Below the pieces are notes generated by a model. It made no database searches, had not been told where the DNA came from, and saw only the letters and a list, made by a program, of their open reading frames with translations. 64,000 bases of DNA, taken from Herbaspirillum sp. alder98 (lineage in GTDB: Bacteria; Pseudomonadota; Gammaproteobacteria; Burkholderiales; Burkholderiaceae_D). Positions 57,419 to 64,000 of this stretch are shown here, piece by piece. The DNA lies in the NCBI RefSeq assembly GCF_020179755.1, contig NZ_JAIUCY010000001.1:124001-188000 (forward strand), read 5' to 3'. The first letter of the stretch is position 1. The number at the start of each line of letters is the position of its first letter. The position numbers and the translations under genes were made by a program.

Positions 57419-58435
57419 TTAATTGAATTGCTTGAGGAAGCGCAGGTCGCCTTCGTAGAACAGGCGCAGGTCGCTGATGCCATAGCGCAGCATGGTCAGG
57501 CGCTCAAGGCCGGAGCCGAATGCAAAACCGATGTACTGCTCGGGATCGAGACCCATGTTGCGCACCACCGTCGGGTGCACCTGGCCGGCGCCGGAGACTT
57601 CCAGCCAGCGGCCCTTCAGGGGACCGCTGCCGAAGGCGATGTCGATCTCGGCCGAGGGTTCGGTAAACGGGAAATACGACGGACGGAAACGCACCTGCAG
57701 ATCGTCGGTCTCGAAGAAGGCCTTGACGAAATTGAGGTAGACGCCCTTGAGGTCGGCGAAGCTGATGTCTTCGGCAATCCACAGGCCTTCGACCTGATGG
57801 AACATCGGCGAATGGGTGGCATCGCTGTCGACACGATAGGTGCGACCCGGCGCGATGACCTTGATCGGCGGCTTGTTCATGCGCGCATAGCGCACCTGCA
57901 TCGGGCTGGTGTGGGTACGCAGCAGCAGCGGCTTGCCGGCGCTGTCGTTGCCTTCGATGTAGAAGGTATCCTGCATCGAACGTGCAGGATGGTTTTCGGG
58001 GCTGTTGAGCGCCGTGAAATTGGTCCAGTCGGTTTCGATCTCGGGGCCGTCGGCCACATCGAATCCGATCGAATGGAAGATCTCTTCGACGCGCTGCCAG
58101 GAACGCATCACGGGATGGATGCCGCCGGCGCCACGGCCGCGGCCCGGCAAGGTGACATCGATGGCTTCGGCATTCAGGCGCGACTGCATCTGCGCATTGG
58201 CCAGTTCGTCGCGACGCGCGGTGAGCGCGGTTTCGATTTTCTCTTTGGCGACATTGATGATCGCCCCTTGCGTCTTGCGCTCTTCCGGCGCCAGCTTGCC
58301 CAGGCCCTTCATCTGCTCGGTAATCTGGCCGGTCTTGCCCAGATACCTGGCTTTGGCGTTTTCCAGGGCGGCGGCATCAGTGGCGCTGGCAAAGTCGCTC
58401 TGCGCCTGCACCACGAGTTGGTCTAGGGGATTCAT
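57419..58435 (-). CDS. pheS: Phenylalanine-tRNA ligase alpha subunit
   Basis: 338 residues, class II synthetase. N-terminal coiled coil (about 1-85), then [16 protein letters not shown] (motif 1 region), [18 protein letters not shown] (motif 2) and [15 protein letters not shown] (motif 3). Its ATG lies in an ATGA overlap with the stop codon of the Phe-rich leader ORF at 58432-58524, so it may be translated by coupling. Confidence 0.97.
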   Translation of the reverse strand: MNPLDQLVVQAQSDFASATDAAALENAKARYLGKTGQITEQMKGLGKLAPEERKTQGAIINVAKEKIETALTARRDELANAQMQSRLNAEAIDVTLPGRGRGAGGIHPVMRSWQRVEEIFHSIGFDVADGPEIETDWTNFTALNSPENHPARSMQDTFYIEGNDSAGKPLLLRTHTSPMQVRYARMNKPPIKVIAPGRTYRVDSDATHSPMFHQVEGLWIAEDISFADLKGVYLNFVKAFFETDDLQVRFRPSYFPFTEPSAEIDIAFGSGPLKGRWLEVSGAGQVHPTVVRNMGLDPEQYIGFAFGSGLERLTMLRYGISDLRLFYEGDLRFLKQFN

Positions 58436-58524
58436 GCGGTAAATCTCGCTCCAATCGAAAATCCGACGACGAAGTCGAAAAGAAGAAAATCCACGAATGC
58501 GTGGATCAAAAACATACGGGGCAT
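58432..58524 (-). CDS. Phe-rich leader peptide upstream of pheS (30 codons)
   Basis: An ORF starting [18 protein letters not shown] with seven Phe in 30 residues (positions 5, 10, 13, 16, 18, 22 and 28). GAGG lies ten bases before the ATG. Its TGA overlaps the pheS ATG by four bases. A hairpin with a U-rich tail lies within it. Its composition recalls the E. coli pheM leader, which controls pheST by attenuation, but the overlap with pheS is a different arrangement. A shorter start at codon 4 is possible. Confidence 0.72.
   Translation of the reverse strand: MPRMFLIHAFVDFLLFDFVVGFSIGARFTA
58478..58506 (-). promoter_or_regulatory. Terminator-like attenuator hairpin inside the pheS leader
   Basis: ATCCACG-CATT-CGTGGAT (58489-58506) followed on the minus strand by TTTCTTCTTTTC. 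The hairpin lies inside the leader ORF, so a moving ribosome would open it and a stalled one would leave RNA downstream free. The stem is only 7 bp, modest for a terminator. Confidence 0.5.
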
Positions 58525-58544
58525 CGGTATTTCACCTCTGCCCC
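58518..58544 (-). promoter_or_regulatory. Hairpin enclosing the leader ORF ribosome site
   Basis: GGGGCA (58539-58544) pairs with TGCCCC (58518-58523), which includes part of the leader ATG; the GAGG ribosome site is in the loop. It could tune leader translation. Confidence 0.4.
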
Positions 58545-58625
58545 GCAGGATTTTGCAGCGCCGGCTGCTGTTGTACTTCATGCGTCATGCATCAGCGGCC
58601 GGCTGCCGCATCAACACGCTGGCGA

Positions 58626-58988
58626 TCAGGCCGCAGCGATGTTGGCCTTCACCTGATTGACGATGGCCAGGAAAGCAGCCTTGTCGGTGACAGCCATGTC
58701 GGCCAGAACCTTGCGGTCCAGCTCGATCGAAGCACGCTTCAGGCCGTTCATGAACACGCTGTAGGTCACGCCATGCTGACGAGCAGCGGCGTTGATACGA
58801 GCGATCCACAGGGCACGGAAAACGCGCTTCTTGTTACGGCGATCGCGGTAGGCGTATTGACCTGCACGCATGACCGCTTGCTTGGCAATGCGGTATACGT
58901 TTTTGCGACGACCACGGTAACCCTTGGCAAGGGCGAGGACTTTTTTGTGACGGGCACGTGCTGTTACCCCACGTTTGACTCTAGGCAT
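58626..58988 (-). CDS. rplT: Ribosomal protein L20 (bL20)
   Basis: 120 residues, highly basic: [35 protein letters not shown] and [14 protein letters not shown] are diagnostic. Binds 23S rRNA early in 50S assembly. In E. coli it also represses rpmI-rplT translation; the structured RNA at 59214-59462 could serve here. 27 bases after rpmI. Confidence 0.98.
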   Translation of the reverse strand: MPRVKRGVTARARHKKVLALAKGYRGRRKNVYRIAKQAVMRAGQYAYRDRRNKKRVFRALWIARINAAARQHGVTYSVFMNGLKRASIELDRKVLADMAVTDKAAFLAIVNQVKANIAAA

Positions 58989-59015
58989 AGTAGCTCCTTT
59001 AGTATGAGTGTGAGG

Positions 59016-59213
59016 TTAAGCGAACGGCAGCATTGCGCGCACGGAATTCATGTTTGTGTCATGAACTTCCACTGCACCGCGCAATTGACGCTTGTTCTTG
59101 GTGGTCTTCTTGGTCAGGATGTGACGCTTGAAGGCTTGACCGCGCTTGACAGTACCGCCCGGGCGCACGCGAAAACGTTTCTTCGCGCTGCTCTTCGACT
59201 TCATCTTAGGCAT
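59016..59213 (-). CDS. rpmI: Ribosomal protein L35 (bL35)
   Basis: 65 residues: [20 protein letters not shown] and [16 protein letters not shown] are diagnostic. The AGGA ribosome site lies inside a small hairpin (CTGTCC-AAAA-GGACAG, 59221-59236), which may hold translation down. Confidence 0.97.
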   Translation of the reverse strand: MPKMKSKSSAKKRFRVRPGGTVKRGQAFKRHILTKKTTKNKRQLRGAVEVHDTNMNSVRAMLPFA

Positions 59214-59462
59214 AGCAAATCTGTCCTTTTGGACAGCTCCATTTTTTGATGATTGCAGGTGGCAGCAACAATCGCTGCTCTTTGATGCCTGCTCTCACTT
59301 ATTTGACAGCGGGGTAACCCCACTGCTTTCGCCGACCGCCGTCATGTGACTGACGGCAGCCGGCAAATCCTTTGTCGGCCTACCTGTAGATCGCTTTCGC
59401 AACACGGGCGACATCTTTCGACATCGCCCCATACGGCAAACCGCGCACGCAAGACGTACGCG
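59214..59462 (-). promoter_or_regulatory. Structured leader RNA between infC and rpmI
   Basis: Four inverted repeats in 249 bases: 59221-59236 (covers the rpmI ribosome site), 59307-59325 (GGGGTAACCCC core), 59338-59357 (GCCGTCA / TGACGGC) and about 59406-59430 (GGGCGA / TCGCCC). This is where L20 autoregulatory RNA occurs in other bacteria. No coding sequence. Confidence 0.45.
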
Positions 59463-59984
59463 TTATTTCTTTTTCTTCGCCGCCATGATCATGATCATCT
59501 GGCGGCCTTCCATCTTGGGAAACTGCTCGACCTGCGCATACGGCTCGAGGTCGACCTTCAAGCGCTCCAGAACGCGCATGCCGATTTCCTGGTGGGCCAT
59601 TTCACGGCCACGGAAACGCAGCGTGATCTTGACCTTGTCGCCCTCTTCCAGGAACTTGGTCATGTTGCGGACCTTGATGTTGTAATCGCCATCATCGGTA
59701 CCAGGACGGAATTTGATTTCCTTGACCTGGATGACCTTCTGCTTGAGTTTGGCTTCGTGCGCCTTTTTCTGCTCCTGGTACTTGAACTTGCCGTAATCCA
59801 TTAAACGGCAGACCGGAGGCACGGCAGTCGGCGCGATCTCGACGAGATCCACTTCTGCCTCTTCAGACAGACGTAACGCTTCAGCCAGGCTGACGATACC
59901 CAAAGGTTCGTTTTCGACACCCGATAAACGCACCTCTGGTGCAGTGATTTCGCGATTTAGGCGATGCGACTTGTCAGTAGCTAT
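59463..59984 (-). CDS. infC: Translation initiation factor IF-3, start codon AUA
   Basis: 173 residues when read from ATA at 59984 (then GCT ACT GAC AAG), which gives the normal IF-3 N-terminus [21 protein letters not shown] lies seven bases upstream. The next usable start would be a GTG at 59933, which loses 17 conserved residues. Rare start codons on infC are known and allow IF-3 to repress its own synthesis. Core motifs: [43 protein letters not shown]-like strand. Ends with a Lys run. Confidence 0.95.
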   Translation of the reverse strand: MATDKSHRLNREITAPEVRLSGVENEPLGIVSLAEALRLSEEAEVDLVEIAPTAVPPVCRLMDYGKFKYQEQKKAHEAKLKQKVIQVKEIKFRPGTDDGDYNIKVRNMTKFLEEGDKVKITLRFRGREMAHQEIGMRVLERLKVDLEPYAQVEQFPKMEGRQMIMIMAAKKKK

Positions 59985-60055
59985 TGCAGTTTCCTTTTGA
60001 CATCCAATGAATAAAGCGGTGCTCCTTGCGCACAGAGAGCCAGGCTCTCTGTCTA

Positions 60056-61963
60056 TCAGGCTTTGGTGTCGACCTCAGTCTTGAGGCGCTCCACCAAGGC
60101 GTCGATCGGCATTACGCCCAGATCGACATTGCCCCGCGCACGCACGGCCACAGTGTTTGCATCCCGTTCTTTGTCGCCCACCACAAGGATATATGGCGGC
60201 TTCTGAATCGAATGCTGCCGTATTTTATAGGTAATCTTTTCGTTGCGCAAATCGGTCTCTACCCTAAACCCTTGTTTTTTCAGCGTTTGTGCAACGTCCT
60301 TCACATAATCGGCTTGCGCGTCGGAAATATTCAAGATGACAACTTGCACCGGCGCCAACCACAACGGCATGGCGCCGGCATGGTTTTCGATCAGGATGGC
60401 AATGAAACGCTCAAGCGAGCCGACAATCGCCCGGTGCAGCATGACCGGCACCTTGCGACCGTTGTCCTCGGTCACATATTCGGCGCCCAGGCGGGCCGGC
60501 ATCGAGAAATCGACCTGCATGGTGCCGCACTGCCAGGAGCGACCGATCGAATCCTTCAGGTGATATTCGATCTTCGGACCATAGAAAGCGCCCTCGCCCG
60601 GCAACTCTTCCCACTCGGTGCCGGAGGCGCGAATCGCTTCACGCAGCGCGTTCTCGGCCTTGTCCCAGACTTCTTCAGCGCCAATACGCTTTTCAGGCCG
60701 CAACGCCAGCTTCACGGCAACATCGGTAAAGCCGAAGCAGTCGTATACCTCACGCACCACACGGTTGAAGGCTGCCACCTCTTCCTGGATCTGGTCTTCG
60801 GTGCAGAAGATGTGCCCATCATCCTGAGTAAAGCCGCGCACGCGCATCATCCCGTGCAACGCGCCGGATGGCTCGTTGCGATGGCACTGGCCGAACTCGC
60901 CGAAGCGCAGCGGCAGGTCGCGATAGCTGTGCAGGCCGGAATTGTAGATCTGGATATGACCCGGGCAATTCATGGGCTTGAGCGCATAGGCACGACTCTC
61001 GGACTCAGTGGTAAACATGTTGTCGCGATAGTTATCCCAGTGGCCGGTCTTTTCCCACAGCGAACGATCCAGGATCTGCGGCGCCTTGACTTCCTGATAA
61101 CCACTATCCTGGTAGACACGACGCATGTACTGCTCGACCTGTTGCCAGATCGACCAACCCTTGGGGTGCCAGAACACCAGGCCTGGCGCCTCTTCCTGGA
61201 AGTGGAACAGGTCCAGTGCACGGCCCAGCTTGCGGTGGTCGCGCTTCTCGGCCTCTTCCAGCATGTGCAGGTAGGCCTCCTGGTCTTCCTTCTTGACCCA
61301 AGCCGTGCCGTACACCCGCTGCAGCATTTCATTCTTGGAATCACCACGCCAGTAGGCGCCGGCCAGCTTCATCAGCTTGAACACCTTCAACTTGCCAGTG
61401 GACGGCACGTGCGGACCACGGCACAAGTCGGTGAAGCTACCCTCGCTGTACAGCGACACATCTTCGTTTTGCGGAATCGAGGCAATGATCTCGGCCTTGT
61501 AGGCTTCGCCGATCGACTTGAAATAACTGACGGCTTCATCGCGCGGCAGGACCTTGCGGGTAACCGGCTCATCCTTCTTGGCCAGCTCGGCCATTTTCTT
61601 CTCGATGGCAGCCAGATCCTCGGGCGTAAAGGGGCGCTTGTACGAGAAGTCGTAATAGAAGCCGTTTTCGATCACCGGACCGATGGTCACCTGGGCATCG
61701 GGAAACAACTCCTTTACCGCATAGGCCAGCAAGTGGGCAGTCGAGTGACGGATCACGTCGAGGCCATCGGCATCCTTGTCGGTGACGATGGCCAGCTCGG
61801 CATCCTGCTCGATCAGATAGGAGGTATCGACCAGCTTGCCATCGACGCGACCGGCCAGGGCTGCCTTGGCCAGGCCGGTGCCGATATTGGCCGCAACCTG
61901 GGCCACGGTCACGGGACCGTCGAATTGACGTTGAGAACCATCGGGAAGACGAACTGAAACCAT
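60056..61963 (-). CDS. thrS: Threonine-tRNA ligase
   Basis: 635 residues, full length. TGS domain at 1-61, second additional (editing) domain with [11 protein letters not shown], class II core with zinc ligands in [10 protein letters not shown] and following His residues, motif 2 near [16 protein letters not shown], and an anticodon-binding C-terminus. GGAG six bases before the ATG, and a small GGCAGC / GCTGCC hairpin (61979-61993) just ahead of it. A leader with Thr codons and a terminator precedes the gene. Confidence 0.97.
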   Translation of the reverse strand: MVSVRLPDGSQRQFDGPVTVAQVAANIGTGLAKAALAGRVDGKLVDTSYLIEQDAELAIVTDKDADGLDVIRHSTAHLLAYAVKELFPDAQVTIGPVIENGFYYDFSYKRPFTPEDLAAIEKKMAELAKKDEPVTRKVLPRDEAVSYFKSIGEAYKAEIIASIPQNEDVSLYSEGSFTDLCRGPHVPSTGKLKVFKLMKLAGAYWRGDSKNEMLQRVYGTAWVKKEDQEAYLHMLEEAEKRDHRKLGRALDLFHFQEEAPGLVFWHPKGWSIWQQVEQYMRRVYQDSGYQEVKAPQILDRSLWEKTGHWDNYRDNMFTTESESRAYALKPMNCPGHIQIYNSGLHSYRDLPLRFGEFGQCHRNEPSGALHGMMRVRGFTQDDGHIFCTEDQIQEEVAAFNRVVREVYDCFGFTDVAVKLALRPEKRIGAEEVWDKAENALREAIRASGTEWEELPGEGAFYGPKIEYHLKDSIGRSWQCGTMQVDFSMPARLGAEYVTEDNGRKVPVMLHRAIVGSLERFIAILIENHAGAMPLWLAPVQVVILNISDAQADYVKDVAQTLKKQGFRVETDLRNEKITYKIRQHSIQKPPYILVVGDKERDANTVAVRARGNVDLGVMPIDALVERLKTEVDTKA

Positions 61964-62030
61964 AATGTGCTCCGTGTCGGCAGCGTCGCTGCCTTGCCTG
62001 AATTGGGTGGGTAATACAAAAATGAAGACG

Positions 62031-62058
62031 AAAAAAAACGCGGGCCAGCCGCGCTTTT
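62031..62058 (-). promoter_or_regulatory. Attenuator terminator in the thrS leader
   Basis: On the minus strand AAAAGCGCGG-CTGGC-CCGCGTTTTT continues to eight T. It lies 68 bases before the thrS ATG and 23 bases after the leader ORF stop, in the classic attenuator position. A competing hairpin, ACTAGC (62106-62111) with GCTAGT (62081-62086), overlaps leader Thr codon 5 and the leader stop. Confidence 0.7.
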
Positions 62059-62081
62059 CCAGAGGACGAAAAAGAACCCGA

Positions 62082-62123
62082 CTAGCGTCGCAAGATATTT
62101 CCAGTGCTAGTTCGCGGTGTCAT
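62082..62123 (-). CDS. Thr-containing leader peptide upstream of thrS (13 codons)
   Basis: ATG at 62123 begins [13 protein letters not shown], with Thr at 2, 5 and 7 (ACA, ACT, ACT). AAAGG lies about eleven bases upstream and a TATAAG-like -10 box about 25 bases upstream. Followed by the terminator at 62031-62058. Together these features fit translation-dependent attenuation by charged tRNA-Thr. Too short for homology support. Confidence 0.55.
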   Translation of the reverse strand: MTPRTSTGNILRR

Positions 62124-62160
62124 AACCGATTCGCCTTTCTCGCTCTTATATAGAAGTAAA

Positions 62161-62355
62161 TTCAATGATTTCGCCACCTGCCCGGACAACACCGACAAGC
62201 GCAAAGGACGTAATTATAACAAACATCATGCAGTTGATGTCCCGACTGCCAACTTCGCCTTTTACAAATGCAAATACGACGGTATGCCACTTTTTTCAGA
62301 CAGAGTGCAAACCGCCCCGTGATACGATTGATTTAGATATTCGGAGAAGCGCATC
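62161..62355. other. Divergent spacer thrS leader / small gene
   Basis: 195 bases between the thrS leader promoter region and the small plus-strand gene. No gene seen; presumably carries both promoters. Confidence 0.4.
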
Positions 62356-62547
62356 ATGTCGGACGAACAACACTGCATAGAACACCTTACTGTCATCAAC
62401 AATGTCGAGTACACACTGCAGAGCCGCACCGTCGAGACCGAAGACGGCCAGCGCCACAGCGAGTACCGCGTGCTACTGGACGGCCATGAAATCAAAGGCT
62501 GGACGCACGGTGAGATACTGCCGCTGTTTGGCATAGGTCGCAGCTAA
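62356..62547 (+). CDS. Hypothetical small protein (63 aa)
   Basis: 63 residues, acidic, starting MSDEQHCIEHLTVINNVEY; strands and turns predominate (VEYTLQSRTV, HSEYRVLLDGHEIKGW). GGAG lies about nine bases before the ATG and a terminator follows, supporting a real single-gene unit. No family recognised. Confidence 0.7.
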   Translation: MSDEQHCIEHLTVINNVEYTLQSRTVETEDGQRHSEYRVLLDGHEIKGWTHGEILPLFGIGRS

Positions 62548-62572
62548 GCCCACCCGCAATTCCCGGCAATGC

Positions 62573-62600
62573 AAAACGGCACCCCTCGGGATGCCGTTTT
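62573..62600. terminator. Bidirectional intrinsic terminator
   Basis: AAAACGGCA..CCC / GGG..TGCCGTTTT with one mismatch, between the convergent small gene and the second cheY. Confidence 0.85.
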
Positions 62601-62637
62601 CGCTTCACGCCAAGCCATTACAACAACCACTTATTGC

Positions 62638-63051
62638 TTAGGTAGCCGCCTTGGCGAGCTGAGCGCGTCGCGCCAGGATCTTCTCGATCTTTTCCTTCAA
62701 GGTGGCCGCATTGAACGGCTTGACGATATAACCATCAGCCCCCGATTGCGCAGCCTCGACGATGTTTTCCTTCTTGGCCTCGGCCGTGATCATCAACACC
62801 GGCAGATGCGCCAGCGCCGGCGTGGAGCGGATCTTCTTGAGCAAGGTCAGGCCATCCATGACCGGCATATTCCAGTCAGTGAGCACGAAGGTGACGCCCA
62901 AGGCACCCGCCTCCAGCACCTTGAGCGCCGATGAGCCATCGTCGGCCTCGACGATCCGGGTGTACTCCAACTCTTTCAGAAGACCACTGACGATGCGCCG
63001 CATGGTCGAAAAATCGTCGACAACGAGAAAATACTGATCATCCACTGCCAT
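62638..63051 (-). CDS. CheY-like single-domain response regulator (second copy)
   Basis: 137 residues. The receiver domain has the same residues as the CheY at 246-635: [14 protein letters not shown] with the Asp pair, phosphoacceptor in [22 protein letters not shown] and [12 protein letters not shown], with a slightly longer basic C-terminus. It is the only chemotaxis gene here, between thrS and relA. It may be a CheY paralogue for another receptor array or a phosphate sink. Start at 63051; an ATG 14 codons upstream is less likely. Confidence 0.9.
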   Translation of the reverse strand: MAVDDQYFLVVDDFSTMRRIVSGLLKELEYTRIVEADDGSSALKVLEAGALGVTFVLTDWNMPVMDGLTLLKKIRSTPALAHLPVLMITAEAKKENIVEAAQSGADGYIVKPFNAATLKEKIEKILARRAQLAKAAT

Positions 63052-63327
63052 AGCTAATTCAACATCCGTAGGAAGATTGTGCTTCGAGTGCAAATATCGA
63101 AAATGATTCGAACTACCGCAAGTTTAAAGCAATTTGGAAATGTTTCCGCAGCACAGCAAAGCCAAACTCAAAAAAAATCATACAAAGTTTGATCTACGCT
63201 CGGAGTTAATCCGATGCCAGCGGGAGAAGAAAAGAAAATGCACCGCAGAAAACAAAAATGGAAGCCGCGAATGCGCTTCCATTTCAGTTTGACTTCGTTA
63301 TCCAATTCACTGCATCAACAGAAGAAT

Positions 63328-63404
63328 TGGTAGGCACGATTGGACTCGAACCAACGACCCCTACCATGTCAAGGTAGTGCTCTAACCAGCTGAGCTACGC
63401 GCCT
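63328..63404 (-). tRNA. tRNA-Val (anticodon GAC)
   Basis: Acceptor AGGCGCG / CGTGCCT with one G-U pair, D-arm GCTCAGCTGGTTAGAGC, anticodon stem CTACC / GGTAG around loop TTGACAT (GAC), T-arm with GTTCGAGTC and encoded CCA. The 276 bases between it and the cheY copy hold no gene. Confidence 0.97.
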
Positions 63405-63480
63405 AACGAAGAACAAGATTATAGGAGAGCTTTTCAGTTTTGCCAAGGGGTAAATTACAAAAAACTAAAACTTTTTTAAG

Positions 63481-64000
63481 TTACTGCCGCTTGGCCTCGA
63501 TCACGCCCTTCACATCACGAATAACCGTCAATGCTTTCTGCAGTTGTTCGGTCGAACCGATCTCGGCGGTGAAGGCCATGCGCGCATGGCCCTTTGCACT
63601 TTGCGTGCTCACACCAATCACGTTGATCTTGTCGCGCAAGAAGATATCAGAAATATCGCGCAGCAGCCCCTGTCGATCGCTGGCCAGCACAAAAATATCG
63701 ACCGGATAGACCGTATCGCGCGCCGGCGAACCCCAGGTGGTCTGAATGATCCGCTCCGGCGCCTGCGCACTCATCTCGGCAAAGTTCTTGCAATTCATGC
63801 GATGAATCGAGACGCCCTTGCCGCGCGTGACGAAACCGGCAATCACATCCGGCGGCGCCGGCTTGCAGCAGCGCGCCAGTTGCGTCAGCAAACCGTCGGT
63901 GCCCACCACCAGCACGCCTGACTTGGCCCCCTGCACAATACTGGAGGCGCGACTCTTGCGGGTAATCGCCGCCTCGTCGTCGACCTCGGGCTTCCTGGCT
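63481..64000 (-). CDS. relA: RelA/SpoT-type (p)ppGpp synthetase, C-terminal part (cut by window edge)
   Basis: The last 172 codons: a conserved zinc-finger/RIS region (GTDGLLTQLARCCKPAPPD, GKGVSIHRMNCKNF) and the C-terminal ACT domain (VDIFVLASDRQGLLRDISDIF, TAEIGSTEQLQKAL). These sense stalled ribosomes and amino acid state. The synthetase and hydrolase domains lie outside the window, so relA versus spoT is decided only by its position beside tRNA-Val and is tentative. Confidence 0.88.
   Translation of the reverse strand, partial: ARKPEVDDEAAITRKSRASSIVQGAKSGVLVVGTDGLLTQLARCCKPAPPDVIAGFVTRGKGVSIHRMNCKNFAEMSAQAPERIIQTTWGSPARDTVYPVDIFVLASDRQGLLRDISDIFLRDKINVIGVSTQSAKGHARMAFTAEIGSTEQLQKALTVIRDVKGVIEAKRQ

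Noticed and set aside
55107-57422. A 771-codon plus-strand frame
   Set aside because: Exact antisense of pheT with no protein-like features.
60026-61957. A 643-codon plus-strand frame
   Set aside because: Antisense of thrS.
1-64000. CRISPR array, phage or IS transposase
   Set aside because: No regularly spaced repeats, cas, integrase, phage structural or transposase genes were seen in the window.

Overview
The window looks like a chromosomal segment of a motile, exopolysaccharide-producing betaproteobacterium, most likely Burkholderiales and probably Oxalobacteraceae (Herbaspirillum/Janthinobacterium-like). The grounds are GC-rich coding sequence, a CheR-CheD-CheB-CheY-CheZ block, the order relA / tRNA-Val / thrS-infC-rpmI-rplT-pheS-pheT-ihfA-merR, and an Eps-type exopolysaccharide locus with a type B exosortase. 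The genus is inferred from protein families and gene order only.

Layout. (1) 1-5313: chemotaxis genes on the minus strand (MCP, cheR, cheD, cheB, cheY, start of cheZ), with a sigma28-like promoter before cheY and a sigma70-like promoter before cheR. (2) 5500-13900: a mixed accessory stretch with small lipoproteins, a secreted nuclease, two tiny ORFs, tRNA-Pro(GGG), a large leukocidin-family pore-forming toxin with a ricin-type lectin tail, a TonB-like protein and glycerate kinase. (3) 14269-21820: two membrane acyltransferases, a luciferase-like monooxygenase, a MITE-like palindromic element and a GtrA / GT-C / GtrB glycan-modification module. (4) 22385-51183: 23 genes in a row on the minus strand forming one exopolysaccharide locus. 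It runs epsL, epsB, epsD, epsE, epsF, epsG, an exosortase-EpsI fusion, glycosyltransferases, many O-acyltransferases, a GH16 hydrolase, a Wzy-like polymerase, a Wzx flippase, ugd and two nucleotide-sugar pyrophosphorylases, and ends in a strong terminator. A PAP2 protein and a PEP-CTERM substrate follow (51417-53141). (5) 53431-64000: a GNAT acetyltransferase, then the conserved translation block merR, ihfA, pheT, pheS, rplT, rpmI, infC, thrS, then a small protein, a second CheY, tRNA-Val(GAC) and the C-terminus of RelA.

How the parts fit. EpsB would load the first sugar on undecaprenyl phosphate, cytosolic glycosyltransferases build a repeat unit from GDP-mannose and UDP-glucuronate, Wzx flips it, Wzy polymerises, EpsF/EpsG set length, and EpsE/EpsD/EpsL take it across the envelope. 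The exosortase would process the PEP-CTERM protein encoded next door. Sigma54-like -24/-12 elements precede both epsL and the PEP-CTERM gene.

Most notable. Two aminoacyl-tRNA synthetase genes have uncatalogued leader ORFs: a phenylalanine-rich 30-codon ORF whose stop overlaps the pheS start, and a threonine-rich 13-codon ORF followed by an intrinsic terminator before thrS. infC appears to start at AUA. The kinase-like EpsG carries two exact 24-residue MshEN-type (c-di-GMP-binding-like) repeats. A leukocidin/cytolysin-type toxin sits next to tRNA-Pro.
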